DNA from: Gnetum montanum
Taxonomy: Eukaryota > Streptophyta > Gnetopsida > Gnetales > Gnetaceae
Direction of reading: 5' to 3'
DNA length: 37,915 nucleotides
Assembly: GCA_015680685.1 (NCBI GenBank)
Contig: MNCI01037634.1
Span: 1,196-39,110, forward strand
This document shows, piece after piece, positions 10,560 to 22,239 of the stretch. Both the position numbers and the translations under genes were made by a program. Within the stretch, counting starts at the first letter, position 1; each line of letters starts with the position of its first letter. The notes beneath the pieces were generated by a model that was not told where the DNA came from, made no database searches, and saw nothing but the letters and a program-made list of their open reading frames with translations.

Positions 10560-11530
10560 GAAAGCCCTCTTAAGCTTTTGTCTAGCTAAACCCTCAGCTA
10601 TGACAAGTAACTTCTTAGCCTTTTCCATTTCCCTTGTTCAACATGGGGCTCTCTTCTTGTGTTGTTAGGTGATGCATAACGTTTCTCACCAAAGTCTTTG
10701 GTGATGATAGACAATGATTCACCCCACCTTCTAGTGGGTCCTGAGCATACATGGTCTAAACAAGGTGTCTTATCCAAGTTTTAGTGATTTGGGATGGGTC
10801 CTGAGTCACCCATTACCCATTCTTCTTCACTACAGCAAACTCCGTAAATCTCCATAGATAAGTTGCAAAGAATGTGAAGTGCACATGGCACTTCATTGTG
10901 AGACTTTCTTGGAGCTTTAGGATTTTATTTGCAACCCAAAAACCAAATGAGCACTGCAGTTGAATTAGGAGCCCTCAGTTAGGACCTTCTTCATGGTCCA
11001 CGCTTGCTCAACACCCATTATCTTCCCTTGCAAAAGTAACTTAAGAAATGCATGGGATTGAAATAGGGGATACATCTCTCTAGCCTCTAAAACTTGGAAC
11101 TAACTTAGAGAGAATCCCTTATGGCCATGATAAGTGTTTAACCACTCCTCAACTTCCTCCCATTAATCCACCTCCTTCCTTGCTTTGGTGGTAATCATTG
11201 TGCCCTAATTTGAAACACCATAGAGGTCACAAAAGGTGGATTTGTTAAAATCCAAGGTAATAGTCACACCATGAACATGATTGACAAGCCTTTTAACTCC
11301 TTTGCTAAAGGATTCAATGATGTTAATCATTTTTGTAGTAGGAACAATAGGGCTTGGGGCCACTAAGATGTCAAGCAAGCCTACATAGACAATCCTTACT
11401 TGAATGAACTCAAATGCATGATTAGCCAACCAATATTGGACAACTTCCACTTCACCAAAATTGATGATCAAGGTCTCCTCAATATGTATTCAAGTGATTA
11501 CAATAACTTTGACTAATGGCACAACCCCTA
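10560..11530 (-). pseudogene. Degenerate coding stretch of unknown family
   Basis: One frame on the minus strand stays largely open over about 300 codons. It includes 11471-11205 uninterrupted (VVQYWLANHAFEFIQV, LNVHG-like region, FCDLYGVSN), followed after one stop by ITTKARKEVD, WEEVEEWLNTYHGHKGFSL and FLKLLLQGKIMGVEQAW. A frameshift near 10950 moves the coherent reading to another frame (NKILKLQESLTMKCHVHFTFF). I do not recognise the protein. It lies downstream, on the same strand, of the FCP1-like remnant, so it may be the rest of the same captured gene or a separate element-borne frame. Confidence 0.35.
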
Positions 11531-11698
11531 CAACATAGCAAAAATATTTCATTATCCTTAACATAGATGCATCATGTAGAACAAAACATAACAAATATAG
11601 CCAACTTAAAGCAAAACTAGTGTAGCTCTTCAAACAACCAAAGCCTAAATAACTCAATGACCAGAGATAACCAAAATCAACAAATAAATATACTCACT

Positions 11699-12535
11699 TC
11701 ACCTACATGATAAAGGCATCCTTGGAGCTCTAGGAGATGGGTTCACTTCTACATCTTGGGATAGGTTTTTCCATTCGCTATGAATCATCCCATTTTCTAA
11801 ACACCTCTTGTAGTCCTTAGGACAACGTTTGATGTAGTTATCAAACTCATCCTTCAATTGGTCCATCACCTCAAGCCTTACTATTGGGCTTTTGATGAAC
11901 ATTCCAACCATTGTTTGAACCAAGGGTAAAAGGTTGTCACCCTTGATTAATCCTTGATCATTTACCCTATACTTGAAGGCAAGTGAAACAATGAAAATTA
12001 TTATAATGTCAAAACAAAAGAAAAATAACAAATAAAACATAAACACAAATTATAAAGATTGCACATACCCCTCAATATGGTAGACAATACTTGGGGGTTT
12101 TGAAACAAGGTGTGCGTGCGATGGTCCACTAGCAAGGTTTTGTCCATGTTGTACTACTTGAACTTGGGCATCTTAGAAATTTTTGATAATTTGAGAGTTT
12201 TCATAGTGATTGTGTCATCATTTTCTTCACCCTCAACAAAAACCTTAGGATCATCAACCAAGAATTTAACAATCATACTCAAGGAGTGAGGCACAATGGT
12301 TTCAACAATGGCTATTGCTATTTCAAAAGCCAAGTGTGACCAAATCATCACATTGAAGTTCTAAAGTAGATAGATCAAGAACTCCCTTGCTCTTAGTCTA
12401 ATCCATAGCAAGTGGTTCTCCCACTTCATGTCAGGGGGTGAAGTGTTGGGACTAGGCACATGAATGTAGCACAAGACATCAACCAATTCTATAATGATCA
12501 AGATGGGCTTCAAGAAGGTCATGTACCATCCAACA
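11699..12535 (-). pseudogene. FCP1/NIF-like HAD phosphatase remnant
   Basis: The minus frame reads FLKPILIIIELVDVLC, then RAREFLIYLL, NFNVMIWSHLA, a charged region, and YNMDKTLLVDHRTHTLFQNP. The order hydrophobic strand - REFL - V.IWS - NTLLVD.. - NP is that of plant NIF/FCP1-homology proteins. These are HAD phosphatases that use a DxD motif (normally D-L-N-G-V-L in plant paralogues). Here motif I reads ELVDVL and motif III LLVDH, so the catalytic acids look lost. Stops are seen (after IYLL; TAG 12156-12154). A second coherent segment, 12046-11699 (KGDNLLPLVQTMVGMF and LKDEFDNYIKRCPKDY), could be the next exon. A GTATGTG donor-like site lies at 12068, but I could not match the splice phase. 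The family call is from memory of motifs; moderate at best. Confidence 0.42.
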
Positions 12536-14590
12536 CAGAACTATTACAACCTTACAAACCAAAATTAAAATTTCATAATACCAAAAACATTACATTTACA
12601 TGAACATAACAACGTATGTCTACAAATGAATATCCCTTCAACATGAAAAATAACACTTAGGTAGAATACTAAATGGAATAGTTCACACTTAACGAAAATG
12701 GTAATTTAAAACCAAAAGTGTGAAAATGACGGTTCACAATTAGAAACATGGAATTGACAATTTAGGACCAAAAACATGAAATGACAATGTAGAACTAAAA
12801 GTTTGGTTTTCATGCTTAGAAAAACTCAAAACACAACCTAGGCTAATAACTCAAAATTCCACAAATTCCAACACCAAAACTGAAACGGCCACAATAAACA
12901 ACAAAGAAAAAGTACCAAAAATGTTTTTAATCTAGACCACCTCTAAATCCTTCTCAACACTTTATCCAATTCCCAAGATCATGGAATGTTGGAAAAAATT
13001 TTCCAAAGTCTCAACATTGCCCATTTTCACAAGGGTAAATGTGTAATAACCTTAAAACCTTGATTTCATGCAACCTTATGAAAACATTTGTAAAACATTA
13101 ACCACTTAATGAAATTTGATGATTCCACAACCATTCAAATCATAAAACCATGAAATATAACCCCAAAATAAGAAAACATAAAAATTCTCAACTTTTGTTT
13201 CAAAAAAAATTGCAAAAATGAACTAACCATTTCCATCCTAACCGAAACCCCATTTTGCGCAAGTCAACAAAAACACTAATCGAAAACAAACCATTCATCC
13301 AAATTTGATGATTCCAACACTATTAGAATCCCTGAATGATGAGCTAAACACCCATAGCATAAAACTTGAAAATTCATGGTTTTTTACTATAGAAAAAAAT
13401 ACCAAACATATACTAGAAACAAGCCAAAAATAGAAAACCCACTCGACACAACCTAATAGAAACAACCATAAGAAATTACCTGTAAGGTGATAATTGAGTG
13501 GTTCAAAAATTAGATTGACTAGAAAATAGTAGGTAATAATCCCATAGCCTTGGGAAATTTAAAAACATAAGCATTTCCTAAGGAAAAAATTCAAAAGTGA
13601 CGTTGCATTTTAGGTGGGAAAAAGTAGAAAAGCCATGGAATTCATGGAAAATACCATTTATTCCACAATGAAAACAAAACTGAAAACCCAAGTAACACCA
13701 AAAACAAGTAGAAACACCTAAAACTACGATGGGATTTTTACAAAGTTCCAAAATAACCAATACACAAGCCTAGATTTGAGAAACGAAAGAGATAACATAA
13801 ACCCAATAAATGAAATAGATGGAATAAATGGGAAAAATAGTTAAGGTTTTGTACCTAGGATAAACAGTAGTGGGGCTTCTCCAATCCTAGGATAGGGAAG
13901 GTATGATAGACCATGAGTAGCTACATTTTCCTCCTCCAAGGTAGGGTTCTTCATAGGAGCCTTTCTTCTCAACATACTACAAAAGATTGGCACCGAGAAT
14001 ACTGGAAAATCTTGGAATTCTGGTAGTCCTAGGGTGACTATGCTGGCACTAGTGACTGGAATGGCTATGACTATGATGGGGTTAGAAGTAGTAGCAGGCA
14101 CAAAGATCACAACTTGGGCGCAGTAGCTAGGAAGGATGAAAACAATAATGATTTTTGCAAGTTTGCCAAGAAAAAACCCACTTAAGCCTAGGCGTCCACC
14201 TTGGAACCTTGGTTTTCATATAGAACTCCTACTACACTCAATGATAAACTTAGAAACTTAGACTACATTGGGTGTAAGAATCCATTCTATTCCAAACTTG
14301 CTAAATCCATGTGGGCCCCACTAGGCACTAGGCAAGTAAACCAATTTAAAGACTACATTGGGATTTTAGGCTTCTAGGCTTGACTACATTGGGAATTTAG
14401 ATCCATGAAGCCTTGGAATAGATGACATATTCCATCCACTCCCAAAACCCAATCCACAATCCTCCATCCATGTTGAAAAGCCTCATGATCAAGCTAGGCA
14501 AGCAAGTGTTGACATCTAGGCAAACTAAGCTATAGAGGGCATCAAAATTCATGGGAAACTTGGCATCCCATGAGACTACAGTAGCCTGGG
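12536..14590. other. Spacer with scattered GACTACATTGGG motifs, no gene
   Basis: The part 12540-13840 is AT-rich with no recognised coding signal. An 89-codon minus frame at 14110-13841 has no recognisable domain. From about 14.0 kb, half-copies of the motif that defines the following array appear (GACTACATTGGG at 14261, 14351 and 14382), so the array probably decays leftward into this stretch. Confidence 0.4.
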
Positions 14591-14594
14591 GCCT

Positions 14595-16515
14595 GACTAC
14601 ACTAGCCCAGCATAGTGAAATGGAATATGATGCATTTCCCTACTTCCCATCAATCCATTCATATTGACCATTAACTCATGGAACCTCATAACCAAACCAA
14701 TAGCTAGGAGTTGGAATTAGCAATCCCAAGGCACCGAAATGACATCAAATCTCATCATAAACTATATTTTTTATGTGACTACACTAGGCAAGACGATGAC
14801 TACACTAGCCCAGAGTAGACAAGGATGGAGTAGACCTTATTTCACTCATCCAACCTTCAATTGACTCCAATCCTCCATGCCATCTTCTCAAACCCTAGTT
14901 AGAGCTCGCTGCAGCCTTGAAACTTGGTCAAATTCACTAGATGATGCAAAAAACTAGTCAAAAACCATGACTACGTTGGAGGAGGGTTATGACTACACTG
15001 GCCCAATGTATTCACAGGGTTTACAATTGGGATTGACCATAGGAACCATGATTAGCCTTCAAAACTTCACTTCACAGCCTTCACAACCCCTCCCAAAGAC
15101 CTTAGGACCATGCCAAACTAAAAATAGAAGCAAAAACTCCTCATTTTCTAGATCAAAATGCATTTTTCAAGGGTGACTATGTTAGCCCAATGTAGTCACT
15201 AGTGGTGCTCAACGTAGTCCACATAAAAAGCTTGGAACAAGTCATTTCCCAATCAAACCCACTTCCTGAGAACCTCAAAAACTTATTAGACTAAAAAATA
15301 AGTTAAAATCTAGCAATTTTTTGACATTTTCCAACCCCAACTATGCTAGGGATTACATGAATATGTTGGGCCAGCATAGTCACTACCAAAGCCCAGTGTA
15401 GTCTACTCAAAATTAGTCAAAAGTTGTTACAAATAACTCTAAATTCACTTTCAAAAGCCTTGGGACCCTACTAGTATTTTAGCCATAAAACCAAATATTT
15501 TCCATTTTTTAATCCCAAATACACTAAAATTTACATGGCTACATTGGCCTAGCATAATCACCAATAGAGCCTAGCATAGTGCACTTGGAGAAGCCCAAAA
15601 TAGGCCAAAAACAACTAAAATCAACTCTTGAAAAGACCTGGAACCTTGCTAGAACACCCTAAGGCCTTGAAACATTGAGAAATGAGCCAAAATTCATCCT
15701 TTTTTTATCATAAATCTCTCAACTACATTGGGAATTACATGCCTACAATGGGCCAACGTAGTCAAGAGGTAATTAACCATTCCAAGACCCAAACAAACAC
15801 CAAACCTGATAATTTGTACACTAAAATCCTAGCCAATAGCACCAGTGACCTCGAGAGTCCATTTGCATGGTCGATTTGGGCAAGGAAACTCACCAAAAAT
15901 CATTTCCTATGCATGAATACACTAGGGAGACTTGTGCCTATGTTGGCCCAGCATAATCATAGTAGGAACCCATTTTTTGACAACATTAAGTAGTAGTATA
16001 CCACTCAGAATGGTACAAAACTGACTCAAGAAGACCAAAATCCTATTCCACCTCATCCAATTGTAATTCCAATTTGCTTCAACCCTGAAAACACCTAATT
16101 TTCCATGACTCCTGTAGCCCAGCATAGTCAAATGGGAAATGTAATAAAACCCACTTCTGTTGCCCAAATTCAACCTCTGAGTAGTTAATTCAGTCCTCTA
16201 ATGACCTTGTGTTGACCTAGGAAGCTAGTAGAGTCCCAAGACCAACTCTAGAACCCTAGTAATATAATTATTTAATGTGACTACACTAGGGGCTACCATG
16301 ACTATGCTAGCCTAGCATAGTCACCAATAGAAACATTAGTTTTAGCTTCTGGAAGCTAGAAAATAGAGCTGAAACTTGCCAATCCTTAATACCTACCCCC
16401 TGTGCTAGCTGTCTAGACCATCAAAAGTCAAAAAGTGACCATACTAACCCTGGGAAACTATCCATGAGTGTTGACTATGCTAGCAAATGCATGACTAAGC
16501 TAGGCTATTGTAGTC
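14595..16515. repeat. Eleven-unit tandem array, mean period 190 bp, palindromic 23-nt cores
   Basis: Cores of exactly 23 nt begin at 14595, 14798, 14991, 15175, 15359, 15537, 15741, 15936, 16107, 16300 and 16493. Intervals run 171-204 bp, mean 190. The core pattern is GACTAyrCTrG, one central base, then its approximate reverse complement. The copy at 16300-16322 is a perfect palindrome with 11-bp arms (GACTATGCTAG) around one base. Most units also carry a half-motif GACTACACTAGG just before and GCCTAGCATAGTC just after the core, while the rest of the unit is diverged. It lies 5' of the plus-strand pol. Tat-lineage retrotransposons are known to hold tandem repeats in untranslated regions, so this may be element-derived. 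Confidence 0.75.
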
Positions 16516-17299
16516 ACCAATAGAGCCTAGCGTAGTCATAAGAAAAATGCTAATTTTGCCTTAAAACAACCCCGGAATGACCCTCTCATGTGTCCAAACT
16601 TCCTTGGAAACCCTATAGCCTCATACCATGGCCCATTAAGGCCTTAAACTGGCAAAATCTAACCATGTTTGACTAGCATTGATCAAGTTTTACCACATAT
16701 ATTCCATTTCAATGAAATTGACCTTGTTTCATGGTGCTTTGACTTGCTTTGACCTTGTTATGCATGATTGACCTTTATTACTATCAATTGATCTCATGCA
16801 TATTCTACATTACTTTAATTTCATCATACCTTCCTTATTTCCTCTATTATGGCCTCTATTGACATGTATTTAGCCTTTGATTGGTGTTAAGTCATCTTTG
16901 ACCATCATTTGACACCATGCAACCATGACCTGCCAATGCCTTAAATTGGCAAAAAATAACCATAGTTGACCATGTTTGGTCTTATTTCTTATATTTTTAT
17001 GGTATTTCAACTTATCTTAACATTTATTTGCTCATATTTGGCTTTGTTCCATCTTGTCTATCTTCACCTACATCCCATAGCCTTGGTTGACATAGTTTGC
17101 ATTTTGTTTGACATTGGAATAGCATGTGTTTGTGTATTTACTAAGGTATTTTATATCATTTTAATAGTATTTAATAATTTTTACCCACGTTCCACTTAAT
17201 GTGCTTAAGGTTGATGTGCAAGACTAGAGTATGGGCACCTGGAAGTAAAACACCTTACCATTGAACCTAAGTGGCTCCCATGGTTATGTTGAATGATGT
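16516..17299. repeat. TTGAC-rich segment with a duplicated block
   Basis: The block GCCTTAAAyTGGCAAAAwmT followed by AACCATrkTTGAC occurs at about 16641 and 16938, pointing to an old duplication with a period near 297 bp. Eleven TTGAC pentamers, all on the plus strand, fall between 16668 and 17112. No coding signal is seen until the pol linker near 17300. Confidence 0.4.
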
Positions 17300-20160
17300 A
17301 TGGATCCTAATTGTCTAGATCTTGAGCCTAAGAATCTTGCTAACCACATAGCTTCAATAAAGAAACCTCTAGAATGGCCTGAAAACCTAGTTAAAACCCT
17401 TAACCTGGAGGTTGGAGACATTACTGAAGACTCTATAGTTGAGGTTCCTATCACAACACACAGTGGTAAGGAGGAAACACTAAAACTAAGTTCCTTACTA
17501 AAACCTCAACAAGCTCAAGACATCACCAAGGTTCTATAATGCAACATTCACATCTTTGCCTAGTCATATGAAGATATGCTAGCTCTAGGCCCATGTTTTA
17601 TCCAACATAACATCATACTTGATCATAGCATTAGACTAATTAAGCAAACGGTTCATAAGATTAGACCTAATCTAGCCGTAGTAGTTCATGATGAAATCAC
17701 AAAACTATACCAAGCTAGTTTCATTAGAGCTATTGATTATGCAAAATGAGTGTCCAACATAGTGATAGTCCCTAAGAAAAATTGGAGTATTTGCATTTGC
17801 ATCAATTTTTGAGACCTAAATAAGGAAACTATAAGAGACAATTTCTCTCTACCTAGTATTGATCAACTTATCAATACTACTGTTGGACATGCCTTGTTAT
17901 CCTTCATGGATGAGTTTTCAAAATACAACCAGATGAGGATTAACCCAAAACATCAACTTAGTATGATCTTCATGATCCCTTGGGCTACCTTTTGTTACAC
18001 CATGATGCCCTTTGGCCTAAAGAACATAGGAGCAACCTACCAAAGAGCTATGACGTATATCTTCAGTGCTTATATGCTAGCTTTGCTTAATGACTACATA
18101 GACGATATAGCTATTAAGTCCAAAGTGACCAATAACCATACACATGACCTCCACCTTGTGTTAAAATGATGTCTCAAATATGAGCTTAGGCCTAATCCCA
18201 AAAAGTATGTATTTTGTGTTAAAACCAGTAAAATGCTTGGCTTTTTAGTGTTTGAAGTAGGAATACATGTCAATCTTGATAAGGTTAAGGCCGTATCCAA
18301 ATTGGCAATACCTAATAACCTTAAGGAGCTTTGGTGATTTCAAGGCAGATTATAATTTATCAGTGGCTTTATCACTATCCTTATGAATAAGTTACAATCC
18401 ATGAAACACTTTCTTAAGAAAGGGATTCACTCTGAGTGGATAGTTCAATGCAAAGAAGCCTTTGAAAATCTTAAGTAAAAGTTGGCACAACTACCAATAT
18501 TCTATCCTCCACCAGAGGATAACCTTTTTACATCTACCTTGCTATCTCTAACATGTCTATTGCCTCTCTATTTTATCAAAAATGGGATGATGAAGCAAAG
18601 TTACTTGTATACTACTTAAGCCATGCATTAGTTGCCCATGAGACCTAATACACTGAAGTAGAGAAGTATTGTCTAGCCCTAGTCTTCTCATTAAAGAAGT
18701 GAAGACACTAACTCTTTAGAAGCTAAGTTAATGTCATTTGCAAAGATAATGTACTTAGAGCCATAACAACTAATATCTATGAAAGTAGCCATATAGTCCA
18801 TTTGAAAGCCATAATAGCAAAGTTTGACCTTCACTATGTTTCCCAAGCATCAACGAAAGGTCAAGCCATAACTGTACAACTTATTGTTTCATCGATAGAA
18901 GACCATGTGACCATAGATCCTAAATTCCCCAACAAACACATCAACATTGTTAGTAATGTACCCAAGGGATACAAGGTACTCATGTACTTTGATGAAGCTT
19001 CAACTATCCATGGGACCAGTGCTACAACCATCATAACATTGCTATCTAGTGAAATCCAACCCTTCACTTCACTTACAATTTTAAGTTTCTATCTACCAAC
19101 AACGTAGCAAATTATGAGGGTTTGATCAAAGGAATGATGGTAGCTTGTGAATAAGGAATAAAATGCTTAATGATCAAAGATGACTCACAACTTGTGGTTA
19201 ACCAAGCAATTGAGGTTTACACATGTAAAGCCAAACATCTATAATTCTATTGTGACCTAGGAAAGAAACTACTACAACAATTTATAGTCATTGATATCCA
19301 ACATGTACCCTAAAATGAAAACACCATAGTTGATAACATTGCAACATTAGCCCTCAATGTGATGTAAGATGTGTTTACTAGGTCATCCACCTTGACTGTG
19401 AACTGTGCTATTCCCATCACATAGAACACTAAGGACAACTCCATAGCCATAGTTCATACTGCTTCCCCAAAGGAGTGGGATGATGATATTGAGTTTTACC
19501 TTATGCATGGTAAACCTTCACAAGGCCTAACTGTTACTTAAAAGGATGTTGTATGTAAACAATCAAAATAGTATGCCATTGTAGGTGATAACACATTATG
19601 TTGATGGTCCTACAATGGCATATTGTTAGTGTGCTTGGGTAAAATCGAAGCCCACACAATAGAGCAGGTTCATGACGATGTATGTGGGGGAAATATAGGA
19701 CATAGAGCCATGGCCACTAAGATTAGATGGCTAGGTTATTACTGGTCCTATATGAAAAGTGATTGCCTACAAAAGGTCAAAACTTGTGATAAATGCCAAT
19801 GACATAGTAAACTTATACACATATCACCAATTAAGTTACACACTAGTCAAATAACTTGGCCTTTCAATAGTGGGGGTTGAATATCATTGAACCTATAATG
19901 CCTAAGTCATCTACAAGGCATAGCTTTATCATCACTGCAACTCAATACTTTACAAAGTCGATTGAAACTATTCCCCTAAGGAAGACAACATCTAAACAAG
20001 TTTGTAGATTCATACTCGATAACATAGTATCCCATTTCGTCATACTTATGACCATAGTCAAAGACAATGGACCATAGTTTAGTAGCAAAGAAATAATGAT
20101 GACAAGTAGATCCTTGCATAATTTTTTCCTTGCTACTTGAAGATATAACAAAGGAACTTC
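17300..20160 (+). pseudogene. Ty3/gypsy Tat-like pol: RT, two RNase H domains, integrase
   Basis: The pre-RT linker (KPLEWPENLVKTL) leads to RT with LLSFMDEFSKYNQM, MPFGLKNIGATYQRAM and the catalytic YIDD (about 18098-18109). Stops TAA 17537, TAG 17561, TGA 17747, TGA 17810 and TGA 18167 break one conserved frame. A shift near 18530 leads to a classical RNase H (YQKWDDEAKLLVYYLSHALV, YTEVEKYCLALVFSLKK). A second, archaeal-like RNase H follows: YKVLMYFDEAS near 18980, then in another frame NNVANYEGLIKGM and KDDSQLVVNQAIEVY to about 19360. Integrase shows an HHCC finger (GHRAMATKIRWLGYYW...CDKC, 19670-19800) and a core with VKDNGP, while the first catalytic Asp region reads WGLNIIEP (D to N). 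RT-RNaseH-aRNaseH-INT order is typical of the Tat lineage. No function is expected. Confidence 0.85.
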
Positions 20161-20539
20161 CCAAATCTATTCACTTTTAGGAAGTGCTACTACCTTGATC
20201 CAATGAGTAATGGTCTATGTCAACATGAAAATTGTCACATTTGTATTTGATGATGTTTAAAGATTTCTATTTCTAGGAGGGTTGAATGTGGATGGAATGG
20301 AAGTAGATGTGCTCCCCATCCTTCAAACCTTTCCACAACTTGTTTAGAAGAATGGTTGTTTCCTAGATTATGGTTCTTGCATGACTATCTCCTCCTGCAT
20401 GTTCACTAACCTAGTTGTGTTTTTCTATTGAGGTTGTGATCAAAGTTCTCCCTACCTTACAAGTGTTGGTACAAGTGGTAAAGGGTTAGAAGCTTAATTT
20501 AACAAACTAGCTACTTATGGATGTACGTATGGATTGGAG
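20161..20539. other. Junction between plus-strand pol and minus-strand gag
   Basis: The integrase similarity fades at about 20160, and gag C-terminal-like Gln/Pro-rich codons on the opposite strand begin near 20540. No LTR end, primer site or polypurine tract is obvious, so the mechanism that brought these convergent pieces together cannot be read here. Confidence 0.35.
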
Positions 20540-22158
20540 TCCATCCTAGGAGGTGTTGGTCTATGGTATTCTGGTGGGTAATATTTACAAGTTTGAACCA
20601 CTACATTCCTTGGAGAAATTGAATGCTAGACATAGTATCCATAAGGATTTGGTTGTTGATATGGTGTTGCTATCATGGTGGTGGAACCACCTACAATTGT
20701 GGTTGTTGCCATTGCTAATTATATTTCTCCTGTGGCTATAAATAAGCTCCAATAGGGTAGTAAGATGGTTGGAAGTTCTGTCGGTAGTTACCTTGAGGAT
20801 AAGGTAATCATTTGGGCATTTTCTTCTTAATGAATCTTGGGTTTAGTGCATATGCCCCCATTTCTTGCAAATGCACCATGCTAGGGCAACACCCCTTGGG
20901 GTGGTCATATTGGCACACAAAACATCCTTCCTCCTCATTTGAGCTTGTACTCGAACAATCTACCACTAAAGCTACCTATCCTTTTTGTCTAAAATCTCTT
21001 TTCTTCTTTTTCTCCTTAAATTTGCTAAAGGCTTGCTCAGTTCTTTCCTCCACAATTTTTAAATTTGTTGCAAACTTTTCATCTATTGAATCCCACATCT
21101 TTTCTACCTTCTTAGCTATATTTGTAACAAATTTCTAGATAGGTAGTGTTCTTTTCTATATTACCTCATCCATGGTTTCCTCCTCTTGATGATCACAAAC
21201 TCGTACATATTTCTTTCTAATGTATGGATGCTCCTTGGCTAATTGTGTCTTCTTTAGTTCACCCTCTTTCTTTGCCACTTGATTGATGAGTCTCTAGATG
21301 CAATGGACGGTCATTTTAGATAATCTCCCTTAGGCATAAACCCCAAGGATTTCTGTGGTTTTGTTTCATAACCCATCTACAATGTGTCTAAGTTGCTCCC
21401 TTTGGGAAAATCCATGCTTAGGCACCTATGCAAAAGTGAATATTATCTACCCATTGTGGCATCAAGGGATTCATGGATCCCTTGCTTCCATCCTTGGATT
21501 TTTTTCCTAAGATTGAACACCCAGGAGTAGGTTTGATATTTATCATTAAAAAGTTTAAGCATGGTACTCCATCTTCTAATATTCTAGTTCCAATGATTTG
21601 TACCAACTTTTAGCCTCTTGGTTGAGTATCCAAGGGAACAAATTAAGTTTCTATGATTCACTTTCTATGTTCTATAGGGTATAGGCATCATGAAATGCTT
21701 GAAGGTGGTGTTGTGGATCTATGTTGTATCCACCCTCAAATTTAGGCATGTTGTTCATGTCTAGCCACTTAATACAGCTATCTCTTATGTGCCTAATTGG
21801 GATGTAAGTAACTTCCCCTATATTTATCATGCTATGATTTGCCAACAGGGGTTCTTCATGCTCATAGGATTTGTATGCTCTATTGTAGTAGTGTCCCCTT
21901 TAGTGCTCATACCTCTCTCTCTTCATGCCTATCTCTGTTTCTTTGTAGCTCATCACCTTCATCTTCTTCATCATAGCGCCTAGGGAAATTGTGAAGCACC
22001 ACCAAAAATTCATGTTGCAAATTGTAACTTTCATTTCCCAACTTGAGGCAACATTTTATTTTAAATGTAAGATTTGTAGTCTGTGAGATGCAATCTTGCA
22101 CACTTAGGATTTTGGCGCTAAAAACTGCCTTAGAAGTTACTACTGCCTCACTTCCCAA
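20540..22158 (-). pseudogene. Ty3/gypsy gag pseudogene
   Basis: Reading down the minus strand: an N-terminal stretch ending FPRRYDEEDEGDELQRNRDR; then MPKFEGGYNIDPQHHLQAFHDAY, LNLFPWILNQEAKSWYKSLE and IVDGL-NKTTEILG, the capsid-type Retrotrans_gag signature; then a helical KFATNLKIVEERTEQAFSKF segment; a zinc-knuckle-like CFVCQYDHPKGCCPSMVH; and a Tyr/Asn/Gln/Pro-rich tail (GNYRQNFQPSYYP). Stops and at least one frameshift interrupt it. The knuckle has C-x2-C-x3-H-x3-C spacing, one short of the usual C-x3-H-x4-C in this gag type. It faces the pol at 17.3-20.2 kb tail to tail rather than running into it, so either a rearrangement occurred or two elements met. Confidence 0.75.
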
Positions 22159-22239
22159 GTGGAAAAAGGTACCTCATATATGGGCTTGGGAAGGTTGAAA
22201 ATGCCTTGGGAATAGCCAAAATTAGCATTTTCATGGGTT

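Noticed and set aside
14595-16515. CRISPR-like array
   Set aside because: Units are about 190 bp, diverged and palindrome-centred in plant DNA; there is no short identical repeat with unique spacers.
20553-20741. 62-codon plus-strand frame
   Set aside because: It is the complement of the Gln/Pro-rich tail of the minus-strand gag.
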